Made by a program: the position numbers and the translations under genes. From DAIOEK01 sp963721445 (GTDB lineage: Bacteria > Chloroflexota > Anaerolineae > Anaerolineales > Anaerolineaceae): DNA of 64,000 nt. Position 1 is the stretch's first letter. Every line of letters starts with the position of its first letter. Under the pieces are notes generated by a model that was not told where the DNA came from, searched no databases, and saw nothing but the letters and a program-made list of their open reading frames with translations. Below, in pieces: positions 26,768-36,049 of this stretch. The stretch is taken from NCBI GenBank assembly GCA_963721445.1, contig CAVRIZ010000003.1, positions 1 through 64,000 on the forward strand, in the 5' to 3' direction.

Positions 26768-27541
26768 TTACAAATAAAAAATGTGATCTTTATATTTGTC
26801 CAAGAGATGGGCATTGTACTCTTTCCCACCGTCAACGTTTCCTGCCAGATAAATTGGAGGCGTGATGCCACGTCGCAGTAATTCCTGGATCGCAGCAGCA
26901 ACCATTGCCTGCAATATGGCGATGCTGGTTACACCGGAAGCCGGGCAGAATTTTTGTGGAATTCCCTCTGCTTGAAGGATCGCGTCGCCTTTTGCCACCT
27001 TATTGTCAAGTACTACATCAGCAAAATCGTGCATCTTTTTACCAGATGGATGACGCGATTCTACCCCATCCGCGTATTCTCTGGACGTCAATCCGATTAC
27101 CTTTACTCCGCGCTGTTGTCCTATTTGTGCCATCTCAATGGGGACTGCATTGCGTCCAGACACTGAAACTAAAATCAATACATCTCCAGCTCGGAGAGGG
27201 TATGTATCGTAAAGTGCTTGTGCAAAACCAGATAATTTCTCTATCTCTGACGATAATGTAGCCGGACGAGTATCCATCGCGGCGATTCCCGGACCGTAAA
27301 TTGGATTGATTAGCATCAATCCGCCAGCACGGTAAACCAAATCCTGGATAGGAAGCGATGAATGCGTGCAGCCGAACGCGAAAAGATTATGGCCTCCTTC
27401 AATGGCGTCAGCAATCAATGAAGCTGCCTTCTGAACTGAAGGTGCTTCTTCAGTTGCGATCCGCTTCAGTAAATTGATCACCCCGGAAAGATAATCTTGA
27501 AAATAATCTGGTTGTGTTTGAGTTGATTCAATCTCATTCAT
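26768..27541 (-). CDS. SIS-domain sugar isomerase-like protein (UPF0309 type)
   Basis: This 257-residue protein has a sugar-phosphate isomerase domain: NLFAFGCTHSSLPIQDLVYR, DVLILVSVSGRNAVPIEMA (the SIS phosphate-binding Ser cluster) and GVKVIGLTSREYA, with a C-terminal helix bundle. It lies five bases after nagA and before HPr in the PTS operon. Relatives are annotated as UPF0309 or sugar isomerase domain proteins. It could isomerise an amino-sugar phosphate made after deacetylation, but it is different from the AgaS-like protein at 33871. Confidence 0.75.
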   Translation of the reverse strand: MNEIESTQTQPDYFQDYLSGVINLLKRIATEEAPSVQKAASLIADAIEGGHNLFAFGCTHSSLPIQDLVYRAGGLMLINPIYGPGIAAMDTRPATLSSEIEKLSGFAQALYDTYPLRAGDVLILVSVSGRNAVPIEMAQIGQQRGVKVIGLTSREYADGVESRHPSGKKMHDFADVVLDNKVAKGDAILQAEGIPQKFCPASGVTSIAILQAMVAAAIQELLRRGITPPIYLAGNVDGGKEYNAHLLDKYKDHIFYL

Positions 27542-27546
27542 TTGTA

Positions 27547-28725
27547 TTATTCCTTTTCGATTATGAAATCGGTAGATCGGAATACAACTTTTCCACCAAT
27601 CAATACCGCCTTGATATTCATTTCACTATCCGCAATGAGAATATCCGCATCTGCGCCAGAGCGAATTTCTCCTTTGCTACCTTTCAAACCCAACGCCGAA
27701 GCGGGTGTTAGAGTAGCCAATCGAACAGCTTGATTAATAGAGAGACTTGAAAATTGACGCATATTATTTACCGCTTTTTCCAAAGTGAGGGTACTCCCGG
27801 CTAAACCGCCTGCTTCTGTTCGTGCAATACCGTTATTAACCGTAATCGACTGACCTACTAATTCGTACACCCCATCTGTCATACCGGCAGCGCGAATGGC
27901 ATCAGTGACGAGAATGGTATGCTCCATTCCTTTGATCTTGAAAACCATTTGTAAAATTGCAGGATGGACATGAATACCATCGGCAATAATTTCGCAGAAA
28001 ATCCGATCATCCGCCAACATAGCACCGACTGTTCCGAGATCGCGATGGTGTAAACCAGCCATTCCATTAAATGTATGCGTCGAAAGGTTTAACCCTGCAT
28101 CGGCTGCAGTATGGATCTGTTGAGGCGTTGCAGCGGTATGTCCTGCTGCAAAATGGATACCATTTCTGACTCCTTGTTTTATCAGAGCAAATGCACCGGG
28201 TAATTCTGGCGCAATGGTCATGGAGCGAATTACGCCAGTCTTAAACCAACGGTTATATTCTTTCGGGTTGGGATCCCTCAACCATTTTGAGGGATGTGCC
28301 CCTCGATATGTATCGCAGAGGTATGGTCCTTCGAGGTGGATACCGAGAGGTTGAGCGCCCTTGTAGCCTGTTTTGTTCTGGGCAAAATTCTCAACTGCCC
28401 TGGATATCGCTTCAAATGATTGGGATCCCGTTGTTGGTAAGAAAGAGGTAACCCCATGCTGAACAAAGAAATTGGACATATTTTTCAGACAGTCCGGGGT
28501 CGCATCCATCGTATCACTACCCGCTCCACCATGAACGTGAATATCGATCAGACCGGGCATGACAAAAAGATTCGTCGCATCGATAATTTCAGTTTGATCG
28601 GGGAAGTCTGTCAAATGGATACGTGACTCGATTGCCAGTATGCGTTCATCTTCGATAATAACAACCGAATCTGCAATTGATTGATCAGGGGTGATGATTG
28701 TGGCGTGCTGTATCCAGGTCCGCAT
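27547..28725 (-). CDS. nagA: N-acetylglucosamine-6-phosphate deacetylase (NagA/AgaA family)
   Basis: This 392-residue amidohydrolase removes acetate from GlcNAc-6-P or GalNAc-6-P in the cytoplasm. It shows IDIHVHGGAGSDTMD, GIHLEGPYL, FAAGHTAATPQQI, STHTFNGMAGLHHRD, LVTDAIRAAGM (catalytic Asp) and GGLAGSTLTL. The ATG at 28725 follows AGAGGTAAAAACGG. Being coupled with PTS genes and with agaS/lacD/kbaZ across the divergent promoter, its natural substrate may be GalNAc-6-P rather than GlcNAc-6-P. Confidence 0.93.
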   Translation of the reverse strand: MRTWIQHATIITPDQSIADSVVIIEDERILAIESRIHLTDFPDQTEIIDATNLFVMPGLIDIHVHGGAGSDTMDATPDCLKNMSNFFVQHGVTSFLPTTGSQSFEAISRAVENFAQNKTGYKGAQPLGIHLEGPYLCDTYRGAHPSKWLRDPNPKEYNRWFKTGVIRSMTIAPELPGAFALIKQGVRNGIHFAAGHTAATPQQIHTAADAGLNLSTHTFNGMAGLHHRDLGTVGAMLADDRIFCEIIADGIHVHPAILQMVFKIKGMEHTILVTDAIRAAGMTDGVYELVGQSITVNNGIARTEAGGLAGSTLTLEKAVNNMRQFSSLSINQAVRLATLTPASALGLKGSKGEIRSGADADILIADSEMNIKAVLIGGKVVFRSTDFIIEKE

Positions 28726-28741
28726 CCGTTTTTACCTCTTG

Positions 28742-28799
28742 AAAAGAACTCCCTCCTCCTGCTCTTTGATTAACAATGGCTGTTGGAGGGAGTCCTTTT
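28742..28799 (-). terminator. intra-operon hairpin between IIC and nagA
   Basis: The 15-bp arms GGAGGGAGTCCTTTT (28785-28799) and AAAAGAACTCCCTCC (28742-28756) contain one G-U pair, with a 28-base loop. On the transcript the second arm ends in UUUU. It may partly terminate or attenuate, raising IIA/IIB/IIC over the enzymes. Confidence 0.6.
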
Positions 28800-28830
28800 C
28801 CTAAATCTACTCGAGAACTGAACTTAGATT

Positions 28831-30282
28831 TTACTTTTTTACGCCTTCAGTTTCAAGGACTGCCGTGTTCGATTTTGCGCTCTTTCTGGTAAAAAAGAAT
28901 GCCGCAGCAATTACAAGGGCTACAAGCACCAGTGTCACGAGGGCGATAGCGATCGGGCTTGCATTCGGTAGACCGAATAGATTCATGACAGCCCAAATCA
29001 CGATCCCGGGAATAATTGCGTCTGGACTGGTGAAGCCGAGAGCTGTTGCACCCAACGCAGTCAGATCCCCGAAAACCTGGAATTTGTAGGTAAAGCTAAT
29101 CATGAACCAGCCTAGGAATCCCCACAGGAAACCGCCTAAAATTGCACCGCGTTTACCACCAGTTGCATTACCGAAGATGGCGCCAGCGCCGCTGGCAAAG
29201 AAGGCGGCAATCATGCTCGGTAGAGGAACAGGCCAGCCAATGAGTGCCAGTAAGATCATGCCGAGAACCTGACCGATTGTTCCAGTGATCAGACCGATAA
29301 TGAGGGAATTCGGAGCAAACGGGTAGATGACAGGACAATCCAGGGCAGGAATCGCACCTGGGATGACTCGTTCCGCAATTCCTTTGAAAGCGGGGATAAT
29401 TTCACCAATAAGCATCCGGACACCTTGGAGCAGAACCAACACACCAGCGGTAAAGCCCATCGCCTGAAGTAAGGTGAAGACCAGCCAGTTTTGTCCACCA
29501 CTAATCTTTTCCTGGAATCCAGCAATGCCTACTTGTGAAACTGCCATTATCGCTGCTACAAGAGATACTATGATCATGATGATGGCGATGGAAATTGCCA
29601 TATCTCGGAAGAAGTTAAACTTATCGGAGAATTGGATTTTTTCTGCAGAATCGTCTTTATTTCCAAATAATTTGCCAGCCCAGGCACCGACCATATTAAG
29701 CATGGTCTGCCCGTGACCAAAAGCGATCGTGTTGCTGCCGGTGATCAAACGCATAACGGGTTGTGCGAGTGCTGGTGCAAGTGTCATATAAACGCCATCA
29801 ACGATCGAAGCCAGAACCACAGTCCAGAATAGAGATAGACCGAAGGAATGGAAAAGGATCGCGAATGCGCCGGCATGAATCCAGATCATATGACCGGTCA
29901 GGTAAATATATTTAAACCGGGTTACACGGGCCATCAGTAAGTGAATGACATACCCGAACAACATCGTCCAGGCGATGGCAGCCCCAAGTTCTGCGATATT
30001 TGCGCTTTGAACCGCACCAATCACGCCTTCGTCAAATGTCACGAAGGTGGTAAATCCACCCGCAGGAATACCTGTCTCAAACATGGTTTGGATCGGTATG
30101 AGGGCATTAATTAAGGCTCCAATACCGACCGACATAATGAGTAATCCCAGGATGGTTTTAAATGTGCCAGAGATGACTTCGCCTGCATTTTTTCGTTGGA
30201 CCAGCAATCCAACCAGAGCAATGAGACCTAAAATAACTGCTGGTACTTTAATTAGGTCGATGAGAAATAGTAGAACTTGCAT
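28831..30282 (-). CDS. PTS IIC permease, ascorbate/UlaA-like family
   Basis: This 483-residue polytopic membrane protein has about ten hydrophobic segments. Family features are LIALVGLLVQRKNAGEVISG at the N-terminus, GTFKTILGLLIMSVG, and the loop IPALDCPVIYPFAPNSLIIG, as in UlaA/SgaT permeases. The tail FFTRKSAKSNTAVLETEGVKK is cytoplasmic. The ATG at 30282 follows TAGGAGAGTG. UlaA homologues take up ascorbate, but neighbouring nagA and agaS argue for an amino sugar here; the substrate is therefore uncertain. Confidence 0.88.
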   Translation of the reverse strand: MQVLLFLIDLIKVPAVILGLIALVGLLVQRKNAGEVISGTFKTILGLLIMSVGIGALINALIPIQTMFETGIPAGGFTTFVTFDEGVIGAVQSANIAELGAAIAWTMLFGYVIHLLMARVTRFKYIYLTGHMIWIHAGAFAILFHSFGLSLFWTVVLASIVDGVYMTLAPALAQPVMRLITGSNTIAFGHGQTMLNMVGAWAGKLFGNKDDSAEKIQFSDKFNFFRDMAISIAIIMIIVSLVAAIMAVSQVGIAGFQEKISGGQNWLVFTLLQAMGFTAGVLVLLQGVRMLIGEIIPAFKGIAERVIPGAIPALDCPVIYPFAPNSLIIGLITGTIGQVLGMILLALIGWPVPLPSMIAAFFASGAGAIFGNATGGKRGAILGGFLWGFLGWFMISFTYKFQVFGDLTALGATALGFTSPDAIIPGIVIWAVMNLFGLPNASPIAIALVTLVLVALVIAAAFFFTRKSAKSNTAVLETEGVKK

Positions 30283-30449
30283 TTTGACACTCTCCTATAC
30301 ATGATTGAATAAATTGAGTGTGGCTGAGCCAGGCATCGCCCTTAAAGATCGATTATTCCATTAGTCAGATCAGGGCATGACCTTCTTTGACCTCTCCCGT
30401 TACTATTCTTGTTCCTCTTACACCTCCTATTCATCCCACGATTGGGGTT

Positions 30450-30737
30450 TCATTTTGATCTTTGTTCAAATTCCTGGATGGCTGCTAATATTTTTTCTTT
30501 TATTTCCTGTTTATCGACCAGGTTTCGTATGAGAACCACGATCGTTTCCACATTTTTTAGGTGCATTGCCATATCCGAGGCAGCGACGATTATGTCTGCA
30601 TTCTGACCTTTGAAACTTCCCAAATCCCAGGGCAACGTTTCAGCTTTGATGTTTTCTGCTTTGAGGATGTCATCAATAAACAACTTCAGCATCATACTTG
30701 TTCCAAAACCCATTCCACACAATGTAGCAATACGCAT
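30450..30737 (-). CDS. PTS IIB component
   Basis: This 95-residue cytoplasmic IIB of the lactose/ascorbate type has the phospho-cysteine motif TLCGMGFGTSMMLKL (Cys8), followed by a Rossmann-like alternation of strands and helices. It passes phosphate from IIA to the sugar crossing IIC. The ATG at 30737 follows AAGGAG. It lies 39 bases after the IIA gene, and 167 bases without a gene separate it from IIC. Confidence 0.9.
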   Translation of the reverse strand: MRIATLCGMGFGTSMMLKLFIDDILKAENIKAETLPWDLGSFKGQNADIIVAASDMAMHLKNVETIVVLIRNLVDKQEIKEKILAAIQEFEQRSK

Positions 30738-30776
30738 TTGATCTCCTTTAAATATGCCGAAGGTTTGACCTACCGG

Positions 30777-31274
30777 TTACGGGTTACCATCCCATGATTG
30801 GATCACTGTGAATAGTTGATCATCGCTCGTACTGGCTCGCAGCTTAGCCAGGCTCGATGCATCACTCAACAGACCTGCGAGACGTTGTAGTGCCTGGATG
30901 TGGCTGTTCTTATCCGTTGCTCCTAACACGAAAACAAGGTCCACTGGATCATTTTGAGAATGCCCAAATGATACAGGGGTCGCCAGGGTGACTAAACCAA
31001 AACAAGGCTCATTGACACCATCCTCCGGTCGAGCGTGAAGAAGAACGATTCCCGGTGCAATCACCGCATAGGGACCTAGATCTCGGATCACTTTCTCCAT
31101 TGCATCAACATAACTTTGCTGGATGCTTCCAATATTAACGAGAAGCTGTCCGGCTACCTGAACTGCTTCCTGCCAATTCCGGGTGGATACCAACGCACGA
31201 ACCGCATCGCGTTTAAAAATTTTTTTGAATTGGGCAGATACAAGGGGATTTATTGTCTGCTTATCTTTTGTCAT
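30777..31274 (-). CDS. PTS IIA component (mannitol/fructose/UlaC type)
   Basis: This 165-residue protein has PYAVIAPGIVLLHARPEDGV with phospho-His80, and the late segment DPVDLVFVLGATDKNSHIQAL typical of PTS_EIIA_2 domains. It takes phosphate from HPr. It resembles the C-terminal IIA domain of the regulator at 31532, so the two may compete for phosphate or share ancestry. The ribosome site before the ATG at 31274 is weak. Confidence 0.9.
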   Translation of the reverse strand: MTKDKQTINPLVSAQFKKIFKRDAVRALVSTRNWQEAVQVAGQLLVNIGSIQQSYVDAMEKVIRDLGPYAVIAPGIVLLHARPEDGVNEPCFGLVTLATPVSFGHSQNDPVDLVFVLGATDKNSHIQALQRLAGLLSDASSLAKLRASTSDDQLFTVIQSWDGNP

Positions 31275-31456
31275 TAATTATTGTCCAAATGTACCTTTGA
31301 TCTTCATACAGCGGTCTGCTAAACCGTATAGTTACTCCCTGAGGTTGTATTACATAAATCAAAGACAAAGCTATTGAATAAAAAGCACAGTACAACGGAA
31401 GGTTTTATTACTATAACTTTTTAGTGTGGGGGATTCAATTCAAATCAATCAACAGA

Positions 31457-31495
31457 ATGTATCCAATACATCTTGTCGAATTGCGACAATTTTTT
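31457..31495. promoter_or_regulatory. two adjacent palindromes upstream of the PTS genes
   Basis: ATGTAT-CCA-ATACAT (31457-31471) and TTGTCG-AATTG-CGACAA (31473-31489) lie side by side in the 257-base gap between the PRD regulator and IIA. They lie where a PRD-type activator, or an RNA hairpin in the leader of the PTS operon, could act. No gene was seen in the gap. Confidence 0.45.
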
Positions 31496-31531
31496 ATAAA
31501 TTAATGGGAAAAAGGAAGTACACCGACCAAA

Positions 31532-33577
31532 TCACTCTTGCCGGGTGATGATAGATATTATCTCCGTAGTCGAAGATGCAGAATCAATTTTCGATAGTCG
31601 CTCGCTGTCACCTAATAGATTTGCCAATTCAGCCAGAGCCTTTAAATGGGAGTGATGATCAACCACGCAAATACCGAACGCCAATCGAACTGGATCATTA
31701 AGTGGGTGGTGAAACGAGATAGGTGGGTCCAGCGTTACCAGACTCATACATATTCTGTTCACACCATCATCAGGGCGGGCGTGTAACAAAGCAATTCCAG
31801 GCGCCAGAACCACATAAGGACCATAGCGATAAACCGCTTCTTTCATCGCCTCAATATAGCGGCTACTTACTGCCTGAACATTCTGAAGCAACTCGCCGAC
31901 CACATCAATCACACCTTCCCAGTTTTCGACCTTTACACCCAGGCGTACTGTATCTTCAGTAAGTATGGCTGACAAAGATAGACCTTCGTGGTTGTCACTT
32001 GATGGTCCTACTATCGTTCGCGCAGGACCATGGTTTAGGATGGCGTGGATTCGGACCTGATCTTCGTGGGTTAATAATGGACTTACCTCCAATGTGAGCA
32101 CATCTGGAATAATTAATGGGAGCGTTGTCAATACAAGATCGACCTGGCTCGAGCGCGGTGGATTTTGCGTAATTTTAATTACCGAAGTAACTTCGTCAAC
32201 GATGATTTCCGGGAATTCTGCCTGTAATCTGGCCACTAATAGCCAGGCAGTAGCCGTGCCTTCTCCGCAGACAATCCATACTTTTCGCTTCAATCCCTGG
32301 TAAGGGCGCATTCTTTCCATAGCTGCACCGAGATGCATGGCTATATATGCAACCTCTTCTGAAGGAACCTGTTTGTATGTCTCATCGTTCAGTGAGGCAA
32401 TACTATTTTGGACAACTCTTATGATATGTGGAAATTGAGCTTCCACAGCTTCTTGTAATGGATTATCGATAGGGAGACCGTACCGAAGACGATTTTTTGC
32501 GACTTGAATGTGCATGGACAAAGCACGAATTAACTGCTGATCGACTTTCAAGGAAGGATGGAGATAAAGGGAAGCATCATCAATAATATGTTGAACAATC
32601 TCATGGGTTTCCATCTGTCCAGAAATAGCATGATGAGGTTGAATCATCTCAGAACGGGAATGCTGAATTTTAGCGCCCAATACCTGCCTACAAAACATCT
32701 TGATTTCAGATTCTTGCAGAGAAAATGGTCTAGATAACAAGAGCTCCTTGATGGCTGTGCCTTCTTCATATTCGTCAGGAATTTCCGAAGCCCCACCAAT
32801 CAGCTCAACGGATTTGTTTTGTCCGCTTCGGAATATCGCTAGTGCGAAATGGCAAACCAACCTTACAAAAGCAACATCCACGAAATGCCTGTGAAGTTTT
32901 TCCTCCAATTGCGTGACAAATGAAGATGCGGTTTTAAGGTCAAGTGTCCGCAGTGTTTCAGTCAACATTGTGTTTAATAAATTTAGATGCGAACCAGTTT
33001 TAATATCCGGTTGTTTCGTGGGCGAATCCCCCATGGCGAGCAATGAAACCACTCCTATCTTACTCACAAATAGGTTTACCATTGCTTCCCGCCAGTTGGT
33101 TTCGCTACCCACCACCTGAAATCCGAAGTGTGGTTTGAAAGCTAAGGCGAGGGAAAACTTATCCAACCATTTTCTTGCTTTATCGACATCTTTATTTAAA
33201 GTAGGACGCGAGATTCCCAAAACACGCTCGATCTTCTCAGGTACGACCGGGGATTCTGTTCCTCGCAGCAACATCAAGATCAAAACATCTATCCGTTCAG
33301 CGGGAGATAGATAGAGAAAATAATCATTTTGGTTACTTAATTCATTAATTAGTTGAATGATATTGACTGGAGATGTACGTATTTGTATGCCATAATTTGT
33401 TTTGCGAATGAGATCAGCATCTCTTTCCCTCAACCAGACCTGAATTGTGTCAAGACTGGCTCTCATCATGCGTGGGGTAATACCCAACTGGTCTGCGATC
33501 TGTTTAACCGCAATGGGAGCCCGAGTTTGGAGTAAAACCATCAATACATCACGCGAGCGAGTATCCAGATGGGTCAT
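31532..33577 (-). CDS. PRD-containing transcriptional regulator with IIB- and IIA-like domains
   Basis: This 681-residue regulator of the BglG/MtlR/LicR class has an N-terminal HTH (IAVKQIADQLGITPRMMRASL), a second HTH (EKIERVLGISRPTLNKDVDKA), two PTS regulation domains (about residues 180-400, with phosphorylatable His), a IIB-like domain (VWIVCGEGTATAWLLVARL, about 410-500), and a C-terminal IIA domain with LAPGIALLHARPDDGV. Phosphorylation by HPr and the IIB/IIA proteins should set its activity to sugar flow. It lies between the PTS operon and the divergent agaS-lacD-kbaZ genes, and probably controls both. Confidence 0.9.
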   Translation of the reverse strand: MTHLDTRSRDVLMVLLQTRAPIAVKQIADQLGITPRMMRASLDTIQVWLRERDADLIRKTNYGIQIRTSPVNIIQLINELSNQNDYFLYLSPAERIDVLILMLLRGTESPVVPEKIERVLGISRPTLNKDVDKARKWLDKFSLALAFKPHFGFQVVGSETNWREAMVNLFVSKIGVVSLLAMGDSPTKQPDIKTGSHLNLLNTMLTETLRTLDLKTASSFVTQLEEKLHRHFVDVAFVRLVCHFALAIFRSGQNKSVELIGGASEIPDEYEEGTAIKELLLSRPFSLQESEIKMFCRQVLGAKIQHSRSEMIQPHHAISGQMETHEIVQHIIDDASLYLHPSLKVDQQLIRALSMHIQVAKNRLRYGLPIDNPLQEAVEAQFPHIIRVVQNSIASLNDETYKQVPSEEVAYIAMHLGAAMERMRPYQGLKRKVWIVCGEGTATAWLLVARLQAEFPEIIVDEVTSVIKITQNPPRSSQVDLVLTTLPLIIPDVLTLEVSPLLTHEDQVRIHAILNHGPARTIVGPSSDNHEGLSLSAILTEDTVRLGVKVENWEGVIDVVGELLQNVQAVSSRYIEAMKEAVYRYGPYVVLAPGIALLHARPDDGVNRICMSLVTLDPPISFHHPLNDPVRLAFGICVVDHHSHLKALAELANLLGDSERLSKIDSASSTTEIISIITRQE

Positions 33578-33870
33578 TGAATTAACAGAGGTAAGAAAAG
33601 AAATGGCTAGAATAGTTCATGCAGATCAGGATACCTTATTATCCTTAAAAATTGTACCTTATCTCATGGCAAATATTCTGGTATTGATGAAATGTTCTCA
33701 TTCTCATGGATTTTCATCCAGAATAAAAACCGCGATTATAATACGGGAATTCGGATTAAGATATTAGGTTTTAAACCTTAAAATTTGAATTTGGATTTTT
33801 GGGTACATCTTTATCACATAAAACCACATGTCTAACAAACCATCATTCTTGAGTGAATAAAAAGGTGTCA

Positions 33871-34894
33871 ATGAAAACTTATCACACATATCAGGAAATT
33901 AAATCGCAAACAAAAGCGTGGCAAAATGCCCTCGAGATCACCATAGCAACCGCGAATTCGATTAAAAGGCTGACTACCAAATATGACCAGGTTGTTTTCG
34001 TTGGCTGCGGATCTACATACTATCTTTCGATTGCTGGTGCGGCACTTTACCAGCAGTTGACTGGTAAATCTGCAAGAGCCATCCCTGGGGGAGAATTACT
34101 TCTAAACTCATCTACGATTCTGGATGGTCAGTCGAAATATTTGCTTATCGCGGTCAGTCGCTCAGGTACCACCTCTGAAACGCTAAAAGCTGTTGAGAAA
34201 TTCTCACAGGAAAGACGCGGAGAGGTGATCGTAGTTAGTAATTACGATAGTGCATTGGCAAAATTGGGCAGCCTATGTCTCATTATTCCTGAAGGACAGG
34301 AAGAATCAGTAGCACAAACACGATCTTTTGCCTCAATGTATGTGGCAGTAACCGCATTGTGTACGATCGCGGCTGGACGAAACGATCTGCTTGAATCGAT
34401 GGCAGCCTTACCCGAAGCGGGGTTGCAATTGATGGACATGAATGAAGGAATGGCAAAAGAGATCGGTGAAAATTTGTCGATTGATCGTTTTTATTTTTTG
34501 GGATCGGGGATTTATTACGGCCTGGCTTGCGAAGTCAATTTGAAAATGAAAGAGATGACATTAACACATAGCGAACCATTTCATTTCCTTGAATTCAGGC
34601 ACGGACCCATGTCAATGGCAGGAGAAAATACGGTTGTGGTTGGGATGTTATCGGAGAAAAATTTCCGGTACGAGCACACAGTCCTGGATGAGATGACAGC
34701 AAAAGGTGCTCAGATCCTGGCTCTTTCGGAGTCCCAGAGTGATGTGGTATTTAATTCAAATGTTCCCGAGGAGATTAGGGGAAGTCTTATATCTTCCTGT
34801 ATTGCAAATGATGGCATTTTATCGATCTCTCGCGAAAGGATTGAATCCTGACAAACCGAAGAACCTGACAGCGGTGGTCACTTTAAACCTATGA
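33871..34894 (+). pseudogene. agaS: AgaS-like SIS isomerase/deaminase, frameshifted
   Basis: This is a two-SIS-domain protein like AgaS, which converts galactosamine-6-P to tagatose-6-P and ammonia, and like the GlmS isomerase half. It shows TYQEIKSQTKAWQNAL, VVFVGCGSTYYLSIAGAALY, LIAVSRSGTTSETLKAVE and HSEPFHFLEFRHGPMSMA. The frame breaks near 34780: removing one base from the AGGGGAAG stretch joins VPEEIRG to VLYLPVLQMMAFYRSLAKG, giving 340 residues. The ATG at 33871 is preferred because AAAGGTG precedes it. It is divergent from the PRD regulator and is followed by the aldolase. Confidence 0.85.
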
Positions 34895-35018
34895 CAGAGA
34901 AGTTCGTTGGTTATAAGCAGACCTGAAAAGAGATATGGGAGCGCTATAATCTAGACAGAATGTCTGCGTTGTTTTTGCAGAAAAATACGATAATCCTATT
35001 CGAAGGAATTCTTGATCG

Positions 35019-35966
35019 ATGAGAAACATAACCATTGGCAAGTTACGAGGTCTTCAACAGATATCCTCACATCGCGGCACATTTACCGCGTTGGCACTGG
35101 ATCATCGGCAGAATCTGCGCAAAGCAAATCCCAAACTCGTACAGGATGACCAACTTTCGGAATTCAAGTTGGATGTCGTGCATGCGCTGGCTCCATATTC
35201 AACAGCAGTCCTGTTGGATCCAGAAGTAGCCGCAGCCCAATCGATTGCAGGACAGATCCTGCCAGGTAATCTTGGCCTTGTGGTAGCACTCGAATCCACA
35301 GGTTATTCTGGTGATGCAACTGCTCGAAATGCACAAATAATACCTGGCTGGAGTGTAGAAAAAGCGAAACGGATGGGAGCCAGTGCCATTAAGCTACTGG
35401 TTTATTACCATCCTGATTCGACTACGGCCAGCATAATTGAAGAGTTTGTTTCATCTGTAGCAGAGGATTGCCAGAAACAGGATCTGGTTTTAATGCTGGA
35501 GCCTTTATCATATTCGCTCAATGAAAATGAAAAATTATCATCAGATGAGAAGAGAAGGGTGGTAGTGGAGACGGCCCGCCGATTATCGCCGCTCCATATC
35601 GATATTCTAAAATCGGAATTTCCACTGGATATTCATGATCCAGACGAAGCGCAGTGGATGGATGCTTGTACTGAAATTTCGGCAGCAAGTGTTACTCCAT
35701 GGATCCTTCTCTCTGCTGCCGTTGATTTTGAGACTTTTATCCGTCAGGTAACTATCGCCTGTCAATCAGGAGCATGTGGGATTGCTGTAGGACGCGCAGT
35801 CTGGCAAGAAGCGGTTTTGTTGGATGGCGAAAAAAGGTTGGAATTCCTGCAAACGACAGCCAGAGAGCGTTTATCCCGCTTAACTGCATTGTGCACTGCT
35901 CTGGCAAGACCATTTTCGTATTATTATTCCGCGAATGCACCATTCGACTGGTACAAATCGTATTAG
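35019..35966 (+). CDS. lacD: class I tagatose-1,6-bisphosphate aldolase (LacD family)
   Basis: This 315-residue TIM-barrel aldolase shows FTALALDHRQNLRK, STAVLLDPEVAAAQS, GASAIKLLVYYHPDS with the Schiff-base lysine, LVLMLEPLSYS and HIDILKSEFPLD. LacD-type enzymes cleave tagatose-1,6-bisphosphate to glyceraldehyde-3-P and dihydroxyacetone-P. The ATG at 35019 follows AAGGAATTC. It forms an operon with agaS and kbaZ. A related sulfo-sugar aldolase (SqvD/YihT type) shares the fold, but the context favours the tagatose route. Confidence 0.85.
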   Translation: MRNITIGKLRGLQQISSHRGTFTALALDHRQNLRKANPKLVQDDQLSEFKLDVVHALAPYSTAVLLDPEVAAAQSIAGQILPGNLGLVVALESTGYSGDATARNAQIIPGWSVEKAKRMGASAIKLLVYYHPDSTTASIIEEFVSSVAEDCQKQDLVLMLEPLSYSLNENEKLSSDEKRRVVVETARRLSPLHIDILKSEFPLDIHDPDEAQWMDACTEISAASVTPWILLSAAVDFETFIRQVTIACQSGACGIAVGRAVWQEAVLLDGEKRLEFLQTTARERLSRLTALCTALARPFSYYYSANAPFDWYKSY

Positions 35967-36049
35967 TCGTCACCTCATCATAAGCAATGTAGTACCATAA
36001 ATTTATTCGTACTATCGGAGCATTTCTTCACCAAAGAGGGTAATTTACC

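Noticed and set aside
31473..31495. TTGTCG-AATTG-CGACAA followed by TTTTTT as a + strand terminator.
   Set aside because: No + strand gene lies upstream, and the T run is on the wrong side for the - strand genes; kept as a possible regulatory palindrome only.
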